The notes: generated by a model not told the origin, from the sequence alone. Numbered from the stretch's first letter, positions 40,689-53,051 are shown. The stretch is DNA of 64,000 bases from Nilaparvata lugens (GCF_014356525.2 NC_052518.1:5188162-5252161), one strand, 5' to 3'. Numbers and translations are program-made.

Positions 40689-41193
40689 AGTAGAGCACCG
40701 ATTATTCCGACAGATGATATAACGAAATTGACATCTCCTAAAAACCTAACCTATTCTATATTTCAAGCGGCTAATTGGTCCGCCGCAGAACAATAATTCG
40801 ATAAGTAAAATATTGAATCCCTGAAAACCTAAATTGAAATTGAAATCCTCTAAAAACTAACCTATTCCATATTTCAAGCGGCTAATTGGTCTGCCACAGT
40901 ACAATATTCTAATAAATGGAAGATTTGAGTTACTGTACCTTATTGAATTACACAACATGGCGTCTATTTCAACTAGAACGTGAATAAAATAGAAGTGTAT
41001 ACAAGTCATATCACAAACAAAACTTACTATTAAATACTGTAGGCCAGAATACAAAGCTGTAATTACGCCTACACTCAAGAGCTGGGGTAAATTCATGTTA
41101 AAATCCGGATTATCAGTTATCCGGACACTGGCAATTGATAACGATTATCGATTATCATGCATCAATCAGTCGGAATAATCGATACTCTACTGT
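40689..41193. mobile_element. pogo/Tigger-like MITE
   Basis: The ends ACAGTAGAGCACCGATTATT and the complement of AATAATCGATACTCTACTGT continue CCGACAGAT. The CAGTAGAR-C-GATTATYCG pattern is characteristic of pogo-type termini. It has TA at the edge and no intact transposase. An internal direct repeat, CCATATTTCAAGCGGCTAAT, occurs at about 40755 and 40868. Confidence 0.75.
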
Positions 41194-41199
41194 AAATAT

Positions 41200-43400
41200 T
41201 CAGCTTGCGTAAGTCATCTTGTAATAATGAGGCACTATGTCATTATTTTGTTACCTGTTACCTTAAGCATTTTGATGTATGAATATTGATAACATTAGAT
41301 ACCGTACCTACCGTACTTTTAGTTGGAAGTTTCTTCAGCTTATGCCTGTTCGGAAATTGCTAGTTTATCATTTATTTTTCATGTGATATGTCTACAGTTT
41401 CTTTCCTATCACAAAGCTTGAAAACTATCGTATTGTGCTCAAATTTACTTTGCCTGAATCATGTTTTCATCGCTCACCTTTCGAATTGAGCCCTGTATCT
41501 GCTAGGTTAACTAAAAACGATTTATAGTATCTCTTATACGGCTCTTTCTAAAAACTAATATTTTAAAATAATAAAAATTTGTATAATTTTTCCTCTTATA
41601 AATCTATTTAAAAAATTATTTTTTCTTGTATTGCACATTCACCATTAATGTGTAAATTTATTGTCTGTTCCTCCTTCAATGAATATTGAATGTTTCTTAT
41701 CCATTTTGTATCTATGGTAGGACCTGAATACCATTGTAAAAATGCTCTCCATCTTAGTCACCATACATTAATTAAACATAATGGATTAGATTTATTAATA
41801 AATATTAAGTGTGATGTGCTTTTTTGTGTTTTCTTGGGATTTATTCTATTCAAGTTGAAGTAAGAATCAAGCCAATGAGTATTGATTTATAATACTACTA
41901 ATAACTATACATTTTAAATTGTATAAACATAAATAATATTTGTGGCAAAGATAAGTAAACAGTACTCAACTAATGGCTGTGATAGTTTATGATATTCTAA
42001 TCAGATTGTTTATTTATATATTTTTATCGATAGCTTATACAAGTTTGAATGACTGTTACCATATTTTATTTTCCTTTAGGAATTCAATTCACGCTAGACT
42101 ATAGTTTTAAAACCCTTTTCAGCTATTTTCAAATATTGCTACAACTGTTTTTTATATTTATATTTTTCAATATTGTCAGTCATTAATATAAATAATTTTG
42201 GAAGAACTTTGTAATAATTTCTATGCATTTTGAAATTCAAATACAAACTCTTATCTAATAGTTGAATTATTCAAAATAATTGTAAATTACCGAGTAGAGA
42301 ATTATGTATAACTAAATGTTTATTTTTGTCTGAATGAGGATGAAAATAATTAATATTTCTGACATGAAATGAGGAATGCTTTCTGTCACAAATTATGATA
42401 GCTAATATATATTGTTATATTTTTCAACTCACCCCTAGTTTGTATTCGTCTAGGAAGTAAGAAGCTCACTTGTTCAAATTATGACAGCTATATGTTGAGG
42501 CCTGCTGAGGCCTGGCGCCTAAATGTATCCATAAAATATTCCCACACTTTGACATGTTGGTTATTATTTATATCCAAGATCAATTAGGTGTACTAAAATT
42601 CAATAATGTATAAAGAGGTCTGCGTTTCTAAAATATTAATAATAAGCATTACCATTGTGTGAATAATTTAATAATACTGCTATTAATATTCTTATGTGTA
42701 AATCAATAATAACACAATAAAATGTTGTATAAATCTCTCTTCCCAACTCTCAATAAATTAGCAATTGAAATGATAATAATAATATTGATTGTTGATTATA
42801 CTCGTAAACTTATACAGTAATGATTCAAGTAATTGTATGTAATTACCTTGTGTAATAGTTCTATGATATTATTTTGATAAGACTTCAATAAATTTGTGCA
42901 TGTGTTCAGAAGACTTGCTCTAAAATGTGTAAACCAAATACTGTACCAAATATTAACAGTTTCTAGTCAGTGTTATAGATTTGGCTGGCATAGTTAACCA
43001 TATTAATGTTATGCAGTAGAGTGATCAAACTGAGATTTTCTCGAAGTTTTCAGCATAATTATTCGGGTCTTCGTGAATTTTGATTATCAACATAGCTAGT
43101 CTTGATTTCTTCTCTAAATTATTTGATAATTATAATAAGTAGTGTGTAGATTTGTAACATGAATTATTAATGTAAGGAAATTCAAATCAATTTTATTATT
43201 CCACCCATAATTGTTTTTTTTTCTCGCTGAAAATAATTCATAATATAATCAATAAATTGAATAAGATAATATCACCAATAAAACTAAAATACAGGCATTA
43301 TTTTTAAAATGTAGTATTTCCTCTTCAAGTATCATATCTACATTTTAAATATTACCTACTTTCTTGTATTTCGAGTAATTAATCAATAATAATGTTTTTA
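41200..43400 (+). other. Long AT-rich intron stretch
   Basis: No coding frames of note, no clear inverted repeats, no RNA gene. It is part of the 12.2-kb last intron. Confidence 0.5.
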
Positions 43401-43455
43401 CAGATGAAATTAAATAGAGAATGCATTTATTCAAATGCTAATTAATAAATAATTA

Positions 43456-44075
43456 TTATTCAACGAAAATCCCCAATAAATGCTGCAAATCACCCCGAAG
43501 ACTTCTGCTACTGCAGACAATGACAACAGGGTTAACAGCTAGATGGAAATTCGATGAGAACTACTATCCAAAAATTAGTTGCCAGCCCGGGAATCGGGCA
43601 ATACACCAAACTGACAATCTCTGGATAGCAGCGCTCATTTTATACGAAGCCATAGCGGCCAACCAGTTACAGATGAATTTAAATAGAGAATGCATTTATT
43701 CAAATGCTAATTAATATATCATTATTATTCAACGAATAATTATATATATATTAATATATAACGAATAATAATTATATATTAATTAGTATTTGAATAAATG
43801 CATTCTCTATTTAAATTCATCTGTAACTGGTTGGCCGCTATGGCTTCATATAAAATGAGCGCTGCTATCCAGAGATTGTCAGTTTGGTGTAAGGGTAAGC
43901 ATTCCTGACTAGCAATTGGGAGGTACCGGGTTCGATTCCCGGCTGGCAACTAATTTTTGGATAGTAGTTCTCATCGAATTTCCATCTAGCTGTTAACCCT
44001 GTTGTCAATGTCTGCAGTAGCAGAAGTCTTCGGGGTGATTTGCAGCATTTATTTGGGATTTTCGTTGAATAATAA
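43456..44075. mobile_element. Inverted pair of tRNA-derived SINE-like units
   Basis: The right arm (about 43800-44075) contains TTTGGTGTAAGGGTAAGCAT (A-box-like) and CCGGGTTCGATTCCCGG (B box and TPsiC-like stem), then a unique tail ending GGGATTTTCGTTGAATAATA. The left arm (43456-43735) is its reverse complement but lacks about 35 bp of the tRNA-like part. The arms meet in an AT-rich spacer with TATATATATTAATATAT. A direct copy of the edge also lies at 43403-43450. Confidence 0.82.
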
Positions 44076-44094
44076 TTAATAATGTTTTTGTTAA

Positions 44095-45245
44095 TTATAA
44101 ACTAGTAGGTAACCCGTGCTCCGCAAGGGTCCAATTGAAAACTTGACCAACTGAAAGCTTGAAGAATTTGAAAATAACCAATTCTCGGTAAATTAAAAAT
44201 CTATATGTATAATTTCAAATTAATCAGTCCAGTAGTTTAGATGTTATGAAGATGGTATTCGTGAATTTTCTGTCCCCTACGTGCTTGAGCCAATTATTTC
44301 CTTCATTATATTATTGTACCGTATTTGGTACGCTGAGTTTGGCCTAAACAATTATAGATATGAAGACCTCAACTCAGCGGTCAGAGACCAAGCTTTTAGA
44401 CACAATTTTCTGTAAACATATTGAATAATTACAGCTCAGTTTCCATAATACCTAGTTGATTATTCTCCATTTACCTATAGAATAAAGGTTTTTTCCTCCA
44501 CCTACTGTCTAAAGTACTTACTTTACTACCTGAAACATAATATTAAAGTGTTACTTTTTCGCTCTCGGTAGTAAAAAACAGAAAAACTCCCTAGGGAGGA
44601 AAATTGACTCCATTGAAATAACATGGGAAGCATCTCTATTTTAAAAACTTACATTGTAATAGGTAAGAAGGTCTAAGCTCAGATGAGGAAGCATATAGAG
44701 TAGTCAGTCATTGAGCCAACTAAATTCAATACCTCAACCAGATTTGATCAACATATGAAATATATGTTTGTATGCTAAAATTATTACAAACTTCATATCA
44801 CTATACTAAAATAATGTATAAATATTTTTTTATATCCATGCTATTCAAAATACCAGCCAAATGAATATTACTTATTAACTAATCAAATTTGAAACGGGAA
44901 CTTTATCATAGCTATAGTTATAGCGGCCATTGTTGTTACAACTTTTGCCGACAATCGCGCATAGCACTATCGGCGGAGAACTGTGATTACAAGCCAGCTG
45001 TTTCTGTTTACTTTTTAGATTATGTTGTAACACATTGCTTGGTCACGTACGTTTTTAAAAAATATTTTATTTACAGTTTTTATAAAAATGTAGGTGGAAG
45101 AAAAATGTTGTGTATATCACAAGTGAAAAATGTTTTTTCTCCCTCAGGAAAATTGTTGCCCTCGGCTTCGCCTCGGTCTTCAAACTTTTCCCTCAGGGAG
45201 AAAAAACAGTACTTTTCACTCTATATATACAAATAACTATTTATC
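44095..45245. repeat. Dispersed repeat region
   Basis: 44100-44290 starts ACTAGTAGGTAACCCGTGCT with CCGCAAGGGTCC, a common mobile-element end style. 44545-45245 has CTCCCTAGGGAGG near the left and CTCGGCTTCGCCTCGG then TATACAAATAACTATTTATC near the right, resembling the block at 37466. No coding motif recognised. Confidence 0.45.
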
Positions 45246-45547
45246 AAGTTGTTGCCTCAGATTGATCACTCTACTTGACGCTAGATTTAAAATCAGCTTC
45301 TCTCGAGTCTTATTGTAAAAAGATTTCCTCCATGCACTACTTCCATCGCAGTCATTGTACCTTGATGCTTCCATCCTCATCATAACTGTAGTTTGCATGG
45401 TCATCCTACTCAACGATTCTATACACCTTAATAAATTGAGATTTTATTAACGATATTGTCATGATTTTATTTGTCACCACTCACCCATATCAATAACAAA
45501 CTGATTCCATTCATTCCTGAAATGTAAAACTCAACTACCATACCATA

Positions 45548-46083
45548 CAGAGGCCACGTTATAATGGCAGTATCTAATTAACAATTGTGTTGCTATCCTT
45601 GTATCATCTTACTAAAGTGTTTTTCAAAAATTCACCAAGATAAACAGAGTCTAGACTACTACAAAGTCAAAAATATCCTCTACTTTAACTCTATCAAACT
45701 AAAATAATCGATTAAGCAATAGCTCATAACCTGCATATTTTATAACCAGATACAGATGTGAAATAAAATCACACATGCTAACCTTGTCTATCATTCGACA
45801 AAGCAGTTAGTGCTGTCCTCCTCAAAGTTGCCAAATGGTTTTTCAACAATGTAGAAATATAATCAATTAAAATATTTAATCTCAATCATGAAAATTTATT
45901 GCTTAATCATTGGAAAATATGTATCTTCTAGACGAATAAAATATAATTGATTATTTTAAAGAAAAATGAACAATTAATATTATATCGGATATACACCGGT
46001 ATCAGCTATCCTCTATAGAAGGCAGAGAATCGGCAACTCTGTTCTCCTATCTTTCTCCACTGCCATTATAACGTGGACCTCAC
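45548..46083. mobile_element. TA-type MITE, GAGGTCCACGTTATAATGGC family
   Basis: The left end GAGGCCACGTTATAATGGCA and the right end TGCCATTATAACGTGGACCT pair; the interior has CTATCATTCGACAAAGCAG and CGGTATCAGCTATCCTCTAT as in 53052. Internal AT-rich insertions enlarge it. Confidence 0.8.
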
Positions 46084-46305
46084 TCTAGATAGCAGACTAT
46101 CCAAAGTTTAGATAGCACTTCAGCTTTTTATTCATACATCCAACTCAGTTTTTTCATTCAATCTTTAATAGTACATAGAATTTTCCTGCATGATTTCTTT
46201 TCTACTTAGATATTGTCGTTTTTTAACGTTGATTTATCGTAGCTCTCTTAATGAATCTTCTATTCATTTATTGTCTGTTTTTGGGTTTCCTCAATCAATG
46301 TGTTT

Positions 46306-46457
46306 ATTAAGATGCGTACAGACTCATGCGCCACGGACACGCGTATTTCACTTTTCATCAGCTTTTATCTGTTTGTCTCTGTACAATTACAGATATAATC
46401 AGCTGATACAAAGTGAAATACGCGTGTTCGTGGCGCATGAGTCTGTACGCACATTTA
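46306..46457. mobile_element. Hairpin MITE, AGATGCGTACAGACTCATGC type
   Basis: The arms AGATGCGTACAGACTCATGC and its complement pair along most of 150 bp, with TTA on both flanks. A divergent relative of the 4050 and 30352 copies, sharing GCGTACAGA and ATCAGCTGA. Confidence 0.82.
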
Positions 46458-46500
46458 GATGTTTATAACAGCAGTAAATATAATTATACAATTCTCGCTA

Positions 46501-47890
46501 ATACAGAGTGATCAAAAAGTCCCTCCGCAGTGAAATATATACAAAAACACTCAATCATATGGCTTGTGCTGTTATCTTGTGTAACAGAGAGTCAAGTGTG
46601 AGAGAGGGTCGACTGCGCCCTAACTTCGCTCTCTAGGAAAATAAAGGCAGTCATTCAATTCAATTTCATAATTTCTTTATTCATAAATTTGTACAGTGTA
46701 TACAATGAATAGTGTCAAAAATATATATCTTTGATTAGATAATTTAAAATAAAATACAAAACAAATAAAACATCTACAGCAGTGGTCGCCAAACTGATGA
46801 GCCTGTGAGCTAGAATAGCATTTATAAATCTTCTAGTGAGCTACCAACGAATATTAGAATAAAGAAAGTATCTTTTATTGCCTAGTTGAAATGTGCATTA
46901 ATTTCAATGAGAGAAGTGGAAATCTTTTTGGCCATCAATAATTTATTGATGTTTGGAGTGTACGTTGTAGCCGCCATTCTGATGCAGTTGTCCAAAAAAT
47001 GTTCCTATATCGATTTTTCATGAATTTCATACTTGAAAAAGATGATACACACAAGTAGGTAGAGTTTAGCATGGCTTTCAACCTCAATGCAACTTGAATT
47101 GGATATTTTTCTTTGGGGACTTGAGGCCAAATATTTCCAGTTGTAGAAAGTGATCTGAGAGACAAGATCATTTTAAAAATTCACAAATTCCATTTCAACT
47201 GAAGCCTGACCTCCACCAAAATGTTTTACTACACAAGCTGCAAAATCTTCTGCATCGATCTCTACAAAAGGAGAGTTGACGAATTGTACCATATTCGATA
47301 TGCTTTTAAAATCTTGAAATCGTTGATCAAACTGTTGTCTCAAGTCTGAATTGTAACGTATTCTTGGTTATTGCTGAGGTGCTGTGAAGGATTTTTCTCG
47401 TTATTGATTTTCTTCAGACTGGAAAAGTGTTTATATTCAAACTGGACGACATTCTTTTCCCACATCTCAAGCTCCCTGGAAAACGATTTTACAGTTCAAA
47501 TCATTCCACCGATAACCTTATCTTTCCCTTGAAGCTGCAAATTTAAATCATTCAACTTCTCAGTTATATCTGTGAGAAATGCAAAATTTTGTAGCCATGT
47601 TTCTCAATGCATGGTTGACAACCTAAGCATTTCTGTGAGCTACTAAAAACTACCCCACGAGCTACCGGTAGCTCACGATCGACTGTTTGGCGACCACTGA
47701 TCTACAGAATACAACAATACAATTCCACTCATAGGAGCTGATCTCATCCATTCAGATATTCTTCGATATTATAAAGAGCTCTTTCAGTTGAATATCATTC
47801 AATCACTTGTCAAACAGGTTTCTAAACAGAACATAATAGGCTGTGCCACCAGGCAGCTGCTGCGGAGAGACTTTTTGATCACCCAGTATA
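46501..47890. mobile_element. Outer element with GTGATCAAAAAGTCYCTCCG termini, holding a LINE tail and a hAT
   Basis: GAGTGATCAAAAAGTCCCTC at the left pairs with GAGACTTTTTGATCACCCAG at the right. Inside, 46640-46770 and 47708-47835 together look like a - strand LINE 3' end (ALYNIEEYLNG-like frame then AATAAAGAAATTATG), itself interrupted by the hAT at 46780-47699. Three nested insertion levels. Confidence 0.7.
46780..47699 (-). mobile_element. hAT element remnant with 8-bp target duplication
   Basis: 920 bp with termini CAGTGGTCGCCAAAC and GTTTGGCGACCACTG, flanked by perfect ATCTACAG direct repeats (46772-46779, 47700-47707). The - strand carries a decayed transposase: FLTDITEKLNDLNLQLQGKD, RELEMWEKNVVQFEYKHFSS, then ALRLKAMLNSTYLCVSSFSS and MKFMKNRYRN. 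These resemble the C-terminal half of GTF2IRD2/ZBED-like hAT proteins, including the region before the dimerisation domain. Several stops; N-terminal BED finger and first catalytic residue absent. Confidence 0.9.
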
Positions 47891-48505
47891 ATTTTTGAAT
47901 CCATTTTGTCAGTGACTACTGTAATTTTTTAGCTTTGTGTTTATTTTCAATGATTCAATTCCTTATCATAATGTACTCTAACCGAATCTGTGTACACTCC
48001 TAACGGGGAAAAACAGTATTGGCTGCGAGTTTTTTGTCATTTTCAGCTCTAATATAATGTAGATTTTTAGCTTCCCTCTCATAAATTTTAGTCAAAACTC
48101 CAATAATTCATTACAGTCCTAAATGTTCTTGACTGACCTGGAATCAGGATTTCCAAATTGATTTTTTATAAGAGACTTTGATAATTAATTCAACTTTACA
48201 AGCTCTGTAAAACTTGAAAGTAGAATTGACCAATAACAATTTTTTGGATGCATGTATTTGAGCTTTTATAACCTAATTTACATTCTGCAGATAAACATAA
48301 AAAACTCTTATTGTCATAGTTGGGTTCCAGGTTACCGTAAGATAGTATAATTCAAATTCGCCACTCGCTCTACCATATATTATTCAAGAGAAGGAATACC
48401 TAACAAGAATTATTGAAGTTCACATAAATTTTATAATTTGAACACCTGAAAATACAGAATTTGAGCGGAGTGACAATTGCTTTAATGACCAACTTGAATA
48501 ATTTT
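47890..48505 (+). other. Intron sequence
   Basis: AT-rich; no feature recognised. Confidence 0.4.
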
Positions 48506-48787
48506 TAAATTTAATTCAGTCTACTAAAATTCTTGAGTTTGAATAATACGGTTTGGGGCTCCCAACTCATCAAAATCTTTAATTAACTATGCAATTTAGT
48601 GTTTCTCAATAATAATTTTAAAAAAAGCGTTGAACAATTGTATGATTTTTTTAATTTAATTCAGTCTTCTAAAATTCTTGAGTTTGAATAATACGGTTTG
48701 GGGCTCCCAACTCATCAAAATCTTTAATTAACTATGCAATTTAGTGTTTCTCAATAATAATTAAAAAAAAGCGTTGAACAATTATAT
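48506..48787. repeat. Tandem duplication, about 141-bp unit, two copies
   Basis: Each unit runs TAATTCAGTCTACTAAAATT, TTGAATAATACGGTTTGGGG, CTCCCAACTCATCAAAATC to AAAGCGTTGAACAATT. The two copies differ at only a few bases, so the duplication is recent. Confidence 0.92.
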
Positions 48788-48789
48788 GA

Positions 48790-50045
48790 AAATCTCACTG
48801 TCGAAGAGAAAGTGTTTGTGTTTAGTGAATGATATATTGCCAATTGCCTCCCGACCTGCACCAACTGAGGCAATTAAATCTAGAAATATAGAAGAAATGC
48901 CCATAATAATGTTTAGTGAACTTTAAAAAAACTGAAGGCATGAGCATCTCATTCATGCCTTGCATGATAACATAGAAATAGAAAAATGTATACGTCCATT
49001 ACTGGGGAAATATATTTCAAATTATATGAAAAGAATGTTACAGGCTACAGGCCCCTACACGAGGGAATCATAAATCATCATTAAATGAAGGATTTTAAAG
49101 GATTAAAATTTAAATTGAAGGTTGGTATCATCATAGAGTATAGATGCCGTTTAAGATTCATAGATGTCTGGTATCATCGATTAAAAAAGCTGTTGAATAG
49201 TAAAGAATATACTACATAAGTTACATCAAAACCAAAGTGCACTATCTAATTAGGATTGTGGAGTGGAAATTGTAACAAATTTCAAACTCCAAACGACATT
49301 GAATTTGGTTTCACATGCTCCAATTTATAGTGGAAGATTTATGTATATCAACCGATTCTCAATCATTTTTAGCACATTCGCTCAATTTTAATTAGATGTA
49401 GACCTATGCTTTCAAATCTGCTCTGGTACATTTCCAACCATGTATCTAGAGAAATCAATGATAACAACAATATTAATTGTAACTATTCACCAACTAATAA
49501 CTATTTTTCATCTGAGCTATGAAAGCTAATAACTTCTTCAACACTAACAGTATTCTGAGCGATTTTCATCAAAATGGGATCTCATCGGAGCAGTAATTTA
49601 TAAATCTATATATTTAGAAGGAGAAGGGTATGGCGAATTTTATTCTCCAACAGGTGTCAGTATATGTATATTTCAGAAAAGCTATCAGTTAGCAGCCAGT
49701 ATATGTAAATTTCGATTTTGTGGCACTTGTATTGGGAATATTCATCAAAACTTTCAAGAAAATGGTTGAATGTTTTCAACTGTCTTTATCAGAATGTTCG
49801 CACAGAAATATTTGAAACTTTGTTTATTTATAAAGATTTACTAGTGCCCTTAGGGTCGCTTTTTCCCAAGTTGGTACAACTATCTATTAATCAATTTAAG
49901 GTCGCATTCATTATTATGTGTTTCTATAGCATCTGATCGTTTAAGCTAGAATTTAGTTTAATTTTTTTGGACAAAGTGACCCTAACTTGAATTATTTTAT
50001 TCACTTCCGATTCTGTTGCTGGTAAGATGTGATATCTATCCATAA
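48790..50045 (+). other. Intron sequence
   Basis: AT-rich. The frame at 49718-49936 has no recognisable motif and no splice context. Nothing else seen. Confidence 0.4.
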
Positions 50046-50059
50046 TGGAAACACTGAGA

Positions 50060-50240
50060 TTTTGTGAAAAAATAGCCTATCACTTATTTAATGTAAAATA
50101 ACAAAGATGTTTCGACACTAATTGTGTCATCTGCAGTGTGAGAATTCAAAACTTTTCAGTTTGAACACCATTTGTTTCGAAACTTGTTTGTTATTTTACA
50201 ATAAATAAGTGATATTTTTTGACAAAATCCGAGTGTTTTC
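50060..50240. mobile_element. Hairpin MITE-like repeat
   Basis: CTCGGATTTTGTC-like and CACTTATTTAATGTAAAATA on the left pair with TATTTTACAATAAATAAGTG at the right; CAAAGATGTTTCGACAC pairs loosely with GTTTCGAAACTTG. No coding content. Confidence 0.6.
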
Positions 50241-50244
50241 ATTA

Positions 50245-51165
50245 TTATTCTATTTGAGACACGCCTAGACTCGTGTAGGCCTATCTATCCCATTATCAAG
50301 TCTGTGGCTTATTGGTGCAAAAACTACCAATGTAATTTTTTTAAAAAAATGAGTTTAATACACTAATACCTACATCACTAATATAGATTACAGCTCCAGA
50401 AGTGCCAATGTCCTATCTCAAAGTAATAAAATGTATACTACCTTTGTCATGATTTAGCTCCACTCTCAGAGTGTGAAAACTACCAATGAAGACATATGTT
50501 TTTAGATTGTCATTCATACTCCATGCCAGAACTACAAATGTCGACTTGTGCACTTCAAGCACTCACATTTCCGTATCGAAATGCCGTAGTTGGAAAATAC
50601 AAGGTGAACTTTCAAGCTGATTTGTGAGAAAGTTGATATTTTGACATAACCTAGGTAGTTCGTGCACCAAGCCACAGAAGTGTCAAAGTGAATTATGTCA
50701 AAATGAAACTAGTCGGAATAAAATAATACAATTATAAAATAATCTAATAAAGGGGTAATAGTAATTCTTCATAAATAAACTTTCAAGTGGTCCTAGCAAA
50801 ATAGTTGAAATGAAAACCTTGATTTTTGTTGTTTTGAAGATTAAGTTTGTTTTCAGTTTCAGATTTTTCTTACTGATAAAACTCACTTCCATCAATGAAA
50901 CTTAATTATTTTCCTAGTGTAAAATGTAAAGTTACACATTCTAGAATCCAAAAAAATGGTGTGTTGATAGATTTTTTAATGATTTCCTGTTGTGTAGTCC
51001 AGGTCATGAAAAGGGATGGATATCTGACAACAGGATGGGATAATTCGTTAATTTAATAAATTAATTCAACAGGATAATTCACTGAATTCCATTTCATTTA
51101 GTTGCAATAATCCACTAATAAATTCAAATTTAAAAAAATTACCATATACATTTAAACTTGGCTCA
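50245..51165 (+). other. Intron sequence
   Basis: AT-rich; no coding frame or repeat that I can define. Confidence 0.4.
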
Positions 51166-51167
51166 TG

Positions 51168-51470
51168 TAAGCATTCATTGGCTTGCGCCTAACATAATAA
51201 ATAAATGAATAAAACTTTCTCATTTAAATCAATATTTTTTTAGTACGGTATCAATAAAAAGGCTTGTTATTAGACACCACTTGGAATCAATTAGTATTAG
51301 GAAGATAATCTAATTAGTACCGGTATTCCTAATACTAAGTGATTCCAAGTGGTGTCTAATAACAAGCCTTTTTATTGATACCGTACTCAAAAAATATTGA
51401 TTTAAATGAGAAAAATTTATTCATTTCCTTATTATGTTAGGCGCATGCCAGTGAATGCTTACATAGAATG
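51168..51470. mobile_element. Palindromic MITE of about 300 bp
   Basis: The arms start ATGTAAGCATTCATTGGCTT and run through GTACGGTATCAATAAAAAGG and TTGTTATTAGACACCACTTG; the right arm is the near-perfect complement. The loop holds TAATTAGTACCGGTATTCC. No coding capacity. Confidence 0.9.
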
Positions 51471-51885
51471 CTTATAAAGAAGTTGTTTTGAAATCTTTCA
51501 AAATTATAGTCTCAAACTGAAGCTCTAGAGTGATGTATTTTTCTTCTCAACAATTGTTGATGAAGCCTTGAACCATATTTAACTGGTGTGTGATGTACCT
51601 GAAAATAGTACACTTCTGAATCCACCCCTGTAGATGCCCACACCACAAATTAGCCTACGAATCCACAAATACCTAATATGCTTTTGGTAAAACTATTCAT
51701 TTTATTTCATCACATAAAATGGAGAAATATTTCACTCAGTAGACGAGAATGTTCTATAGATTAGAACACATGGCAATGAATGTTCAATCAATTGATTTCT
51801 TTCAAAGAAACATATCAGTTTTATTCAGAATCACTATTTTATAATAGAGGCCCGGTTGCACAAAAGCCTGTTAAATTCTAATCAT

Positions 51886-52272
51886 AATTGAATCGGCTTC
51901 GAATTTGGAACATATACTATGTATTATCTTTTTAATTATTTATCTATTCATGCAAAAAAAAAGACACTGATGTGGATCGGCTTCGAATTTGGAACATATA
52001 CTATGTATTATCTTTTTAATTATTGATCTATTCATGCAAAAAAAAGACACTGATGTGGATCGGCTTCGAATTTGGAACATATACTATGTATTATCTTTTT
52101 AATTATTGATCTATTCATGCAAAAAAAGACACTGATGTGGATCGGCTTCGAATTTGGAACATATACTATGTATTATCTTTTTAATTATTGATCTATTCAT
52201 GCAAAAAAGACACTGATGTGAATCGGCTTCGAATTTGGAACATATACTATGTATTATCTTTTTAATTTTGTA
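51886..52272. repeat. Minisatellite, about 85-bp unit, five copies
   Basis: The unit starts ATCGGCTTCGAATTTGGAAC and includes ATACTATGTATTATCTTTTT and ATTCATGCAAAAAAAAGACA, then CTGATGTGG. Lengths differ mainly in the A run (six to nine A). A detached piece of the unit recurs at 52575-52612. It lies about 0.5 kb before the last coding exon. Confidence 0.93.
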
Positions 52273-52669
52273 TTTTGTATTCAATTTTTTTAAAAAAGTG
52301 CAATATTTCTAAAGTTTCTAATTTATTGTGATACATTCTGTGATTCATTTAGAGTATAAAATTAACCTTCAAAATTCAAAATTTTAAATCATCATTTCTG
52401 GACCGAAAATCAAGTGACGAAGCAGTGTGTGACTATATAACCTTATCTTTTGGGCAACATTAACATTTTATCAAAATTTTTGGAGAGAAATAGTACAGGC
52501 TCAGCCTAGTTTTTCCTCCAATGTCATAATTGTATTATGATTATAGTATTTTATACAATAAATAAATAAATGAATTATTTATCTATTCATCCAAAAAAAG
52601 ACACTGATGTGAAAAAATTGGCAGATAGGCAATCTCTGTGTAATTTTTTCTTCCAAATTTAGGTGATGA

Positions 52670-52713
52670 TACCTATACCATGGGATATATTGTTATGCTA
52701 TCTTTTCTCTAGG
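52670..52713. mobile_element. Terminal fragment of the CCATGGTATAGG MITE family
   Basis: ACCTATACCATGGGATATAT and TGCTATCTTTTCTCTAGGG correspond to one terminus of the family seen at 16142 and 17464. It ends 68 bp before the last exon. Confidence 0.65.
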
Positions 52714-52781
52714 GAACAACTATATCGTTGATGGATAGTGTTTGATAGTAATTGTTTGTTGTGATTGACTTGAAGTTGTAG

Positions 52782-52963
52782 GGAGTGCCGAGAAGCAGAA
52801 GCAGAGACGCGGCAGTGCGGGGTCTTTGGACTCCTCTTCAGCCACAGGAACCAAACAGCAGTCATCCTCATTCTTGGGCAGTTTGTTCGCGAAACGCGAG
52901 CGAAAACTGTCCAAAGCATCAGTCGCTTGCTCTGAGGATCTTTTAGCTGCTACGCAAGTCTAG
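52782..52963 (+). CDS. siz: IQSEC-family Arf-GEF, terminal coding exon with PDZ-ligand end
   Basis: The acceptor is GACTTGAAGTTGTAG; the first two bases complete the codon begun at 40596. It encodes SAEKQKQRRGSAGSLDSSS, FLGSLFAKRERKLSKAS and CSEDLLAATQV, then TAG at 52961-52963. The R-R-G-S-x-G-S-L-D-S block is a conserved tail element of the family. The last four residues, A-T-Q-V, fit a class I PDZ ligand (S/T-x-V), a feature also known from mammalian IQSEC proteins that bind PSD-95-type scaffolds. Two other frames stay open here but lack family motifs. Confidence 0.92.
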
Positions 52964-53050
52964 CGTTCAGAAAGGCGGGGCTTCTTTCGTCGAAAAAGTA
53001 GCGCTGCTAATTCAACACTTTATCGCTAAGGCGACTGGCTCATACACTGT
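52964..53050 (+). other. Start of 3' untranslated region
   Basis: GC-moderate sequence directly after the stop. No polyadenylation signal appears before the MITE at 53052, so the 3' UTR probably runs into repeat-derived DNA. Its end was not determined. Confidence 0.4.
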
Positions 53051-53051
53051 A

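Noticed and set aside
43870..43955. tRNA gene suggested by GGGTTCGATTCCC and an upstream A-box-like motif
   Set aside because: No acceptor-stem pairing at the ends, and the segment belongs to an inverted repeat pair; better explained as a tRNA-derived SINE.
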